In this document: one piece after another, positions 43,506 to 43,515 of the stretch
Numbering within the stretch: the stretch's first letter is position 1
Layout: the number at the start of each line of letters is the position of its first letter
Origin: Acetobacter musti
Lineage (GTDB): Bacteria > Pseudomonadota > Alphaproteobacteria > Acetobacterales > Acetobacteraceae
DNA length: 43,515 nt
Assembly (NCBI RefSeq): GCF_011516835.1
Contig: NZ_WOTB01000028.1
Coordinates: 1-43,515 of the forward strand
Direction of reading: 5' to 3'
The notes under the pieces: generated by a model
The model's database searches: none
The model's input: the letters and a program-made list of their open reading frames with translations, nothing else
Told to the model about the DNA's origin: nothing
Program-made: the position numbers and the translations under genes

Positions 43506-43515
43506 CAGACAGAGT

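Overview
The window looks like chromosomal DNA of a GC-rich alphaproteobacterium, most probably an acetic acid bacterium (Acetobacteraceae). This is inferred from a secreted repeat protein with a Hint_2-type domain, the overlapping galU/phosphohexomutase pair, the DUF3553 and DUF4112 proteins, and hairpin repeats of the kind scattered through intergenic DNA in this family. No marker gene fixes the genus. Most genes are GC-rich with strong G/C third-position preference. Clear exceptions are an AT-rich patch at about 35.87-37.37 kb and the last ~100 bases.

Layout. 0-12 kb is a surface/envelope region: a small unknown protein, a family-4 glycosyltransferase, tRNA-Leu(CAA) directly before a phosphoserine aminotransferase, an unknown polytopic membrane protein, a PAPS-type sulfotransferase, a 632-bp repeat-bearing gap, a large glycosyltransferase with two N-terminal repeats, and a Hint-domain repeat protein interrupted by one in-frame TAA. 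12-20 kb is mostly housekeeping: CDP-diacylglycerol diphosphatase, lipB, tRNA-Leu(GAG), galU with phosphoglucomutase/phosphomannomutase, DUF3553, moaA, a nucleotidyltransferase-like protein that has lost its catalytic residues, and an aldo/keto reductase.

20.7-30.0 kb is a nine-gene, one-direction purine catabolism cluster: a flavoprotein monooxygenase, hpxX-, hpxY- and hpxW-like genes, allantoate amidohydrolase, a ureidoglycine-glyoxylate-type aminotransferase, puuE, uraD and uraH. Read as a pathway it takes 5-hydroxyisourate through OHCU, allantoin, allantoate, ureidoglycine, oxalurate and oxamate to oxalate. No known urate oxidase is present, so the flavoprotein at the head of the cluster is a candidate for that step.

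30-36 kb holds DUF4112, MarC, a possible 26-residue membrane peptide, a uracil-DNA-glycosylase-family protein overlapping a sirtuin, a cytochrome P450, and a lipoprotein of the purine nucleoside permease (NUP) family. The AT-rich patch at 36.3-37.4 kb encodes an unrecognised protein with a HEPN-like R-x4-H motif and a C-terminal helix-turn-helix-like segment. It lies against the sulfate assimilation genes cysH-cysD-cysNC (minus strand). A glutathione S-transferase with a clear terminator, a methyltransferase, and a comF gene cut off by AT-rich foreign-looking DNA close the window.

Best candidates for something undescribed: the HEPN-like/HTH protein, the flavoprotein as a replacement urate hydroxylase, the nucleotidyltransferase-like pseudoenzyme, and the nonsense-interrupted Hint protein. 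No CRISPR array, complete insertion sequence or prophage was found.
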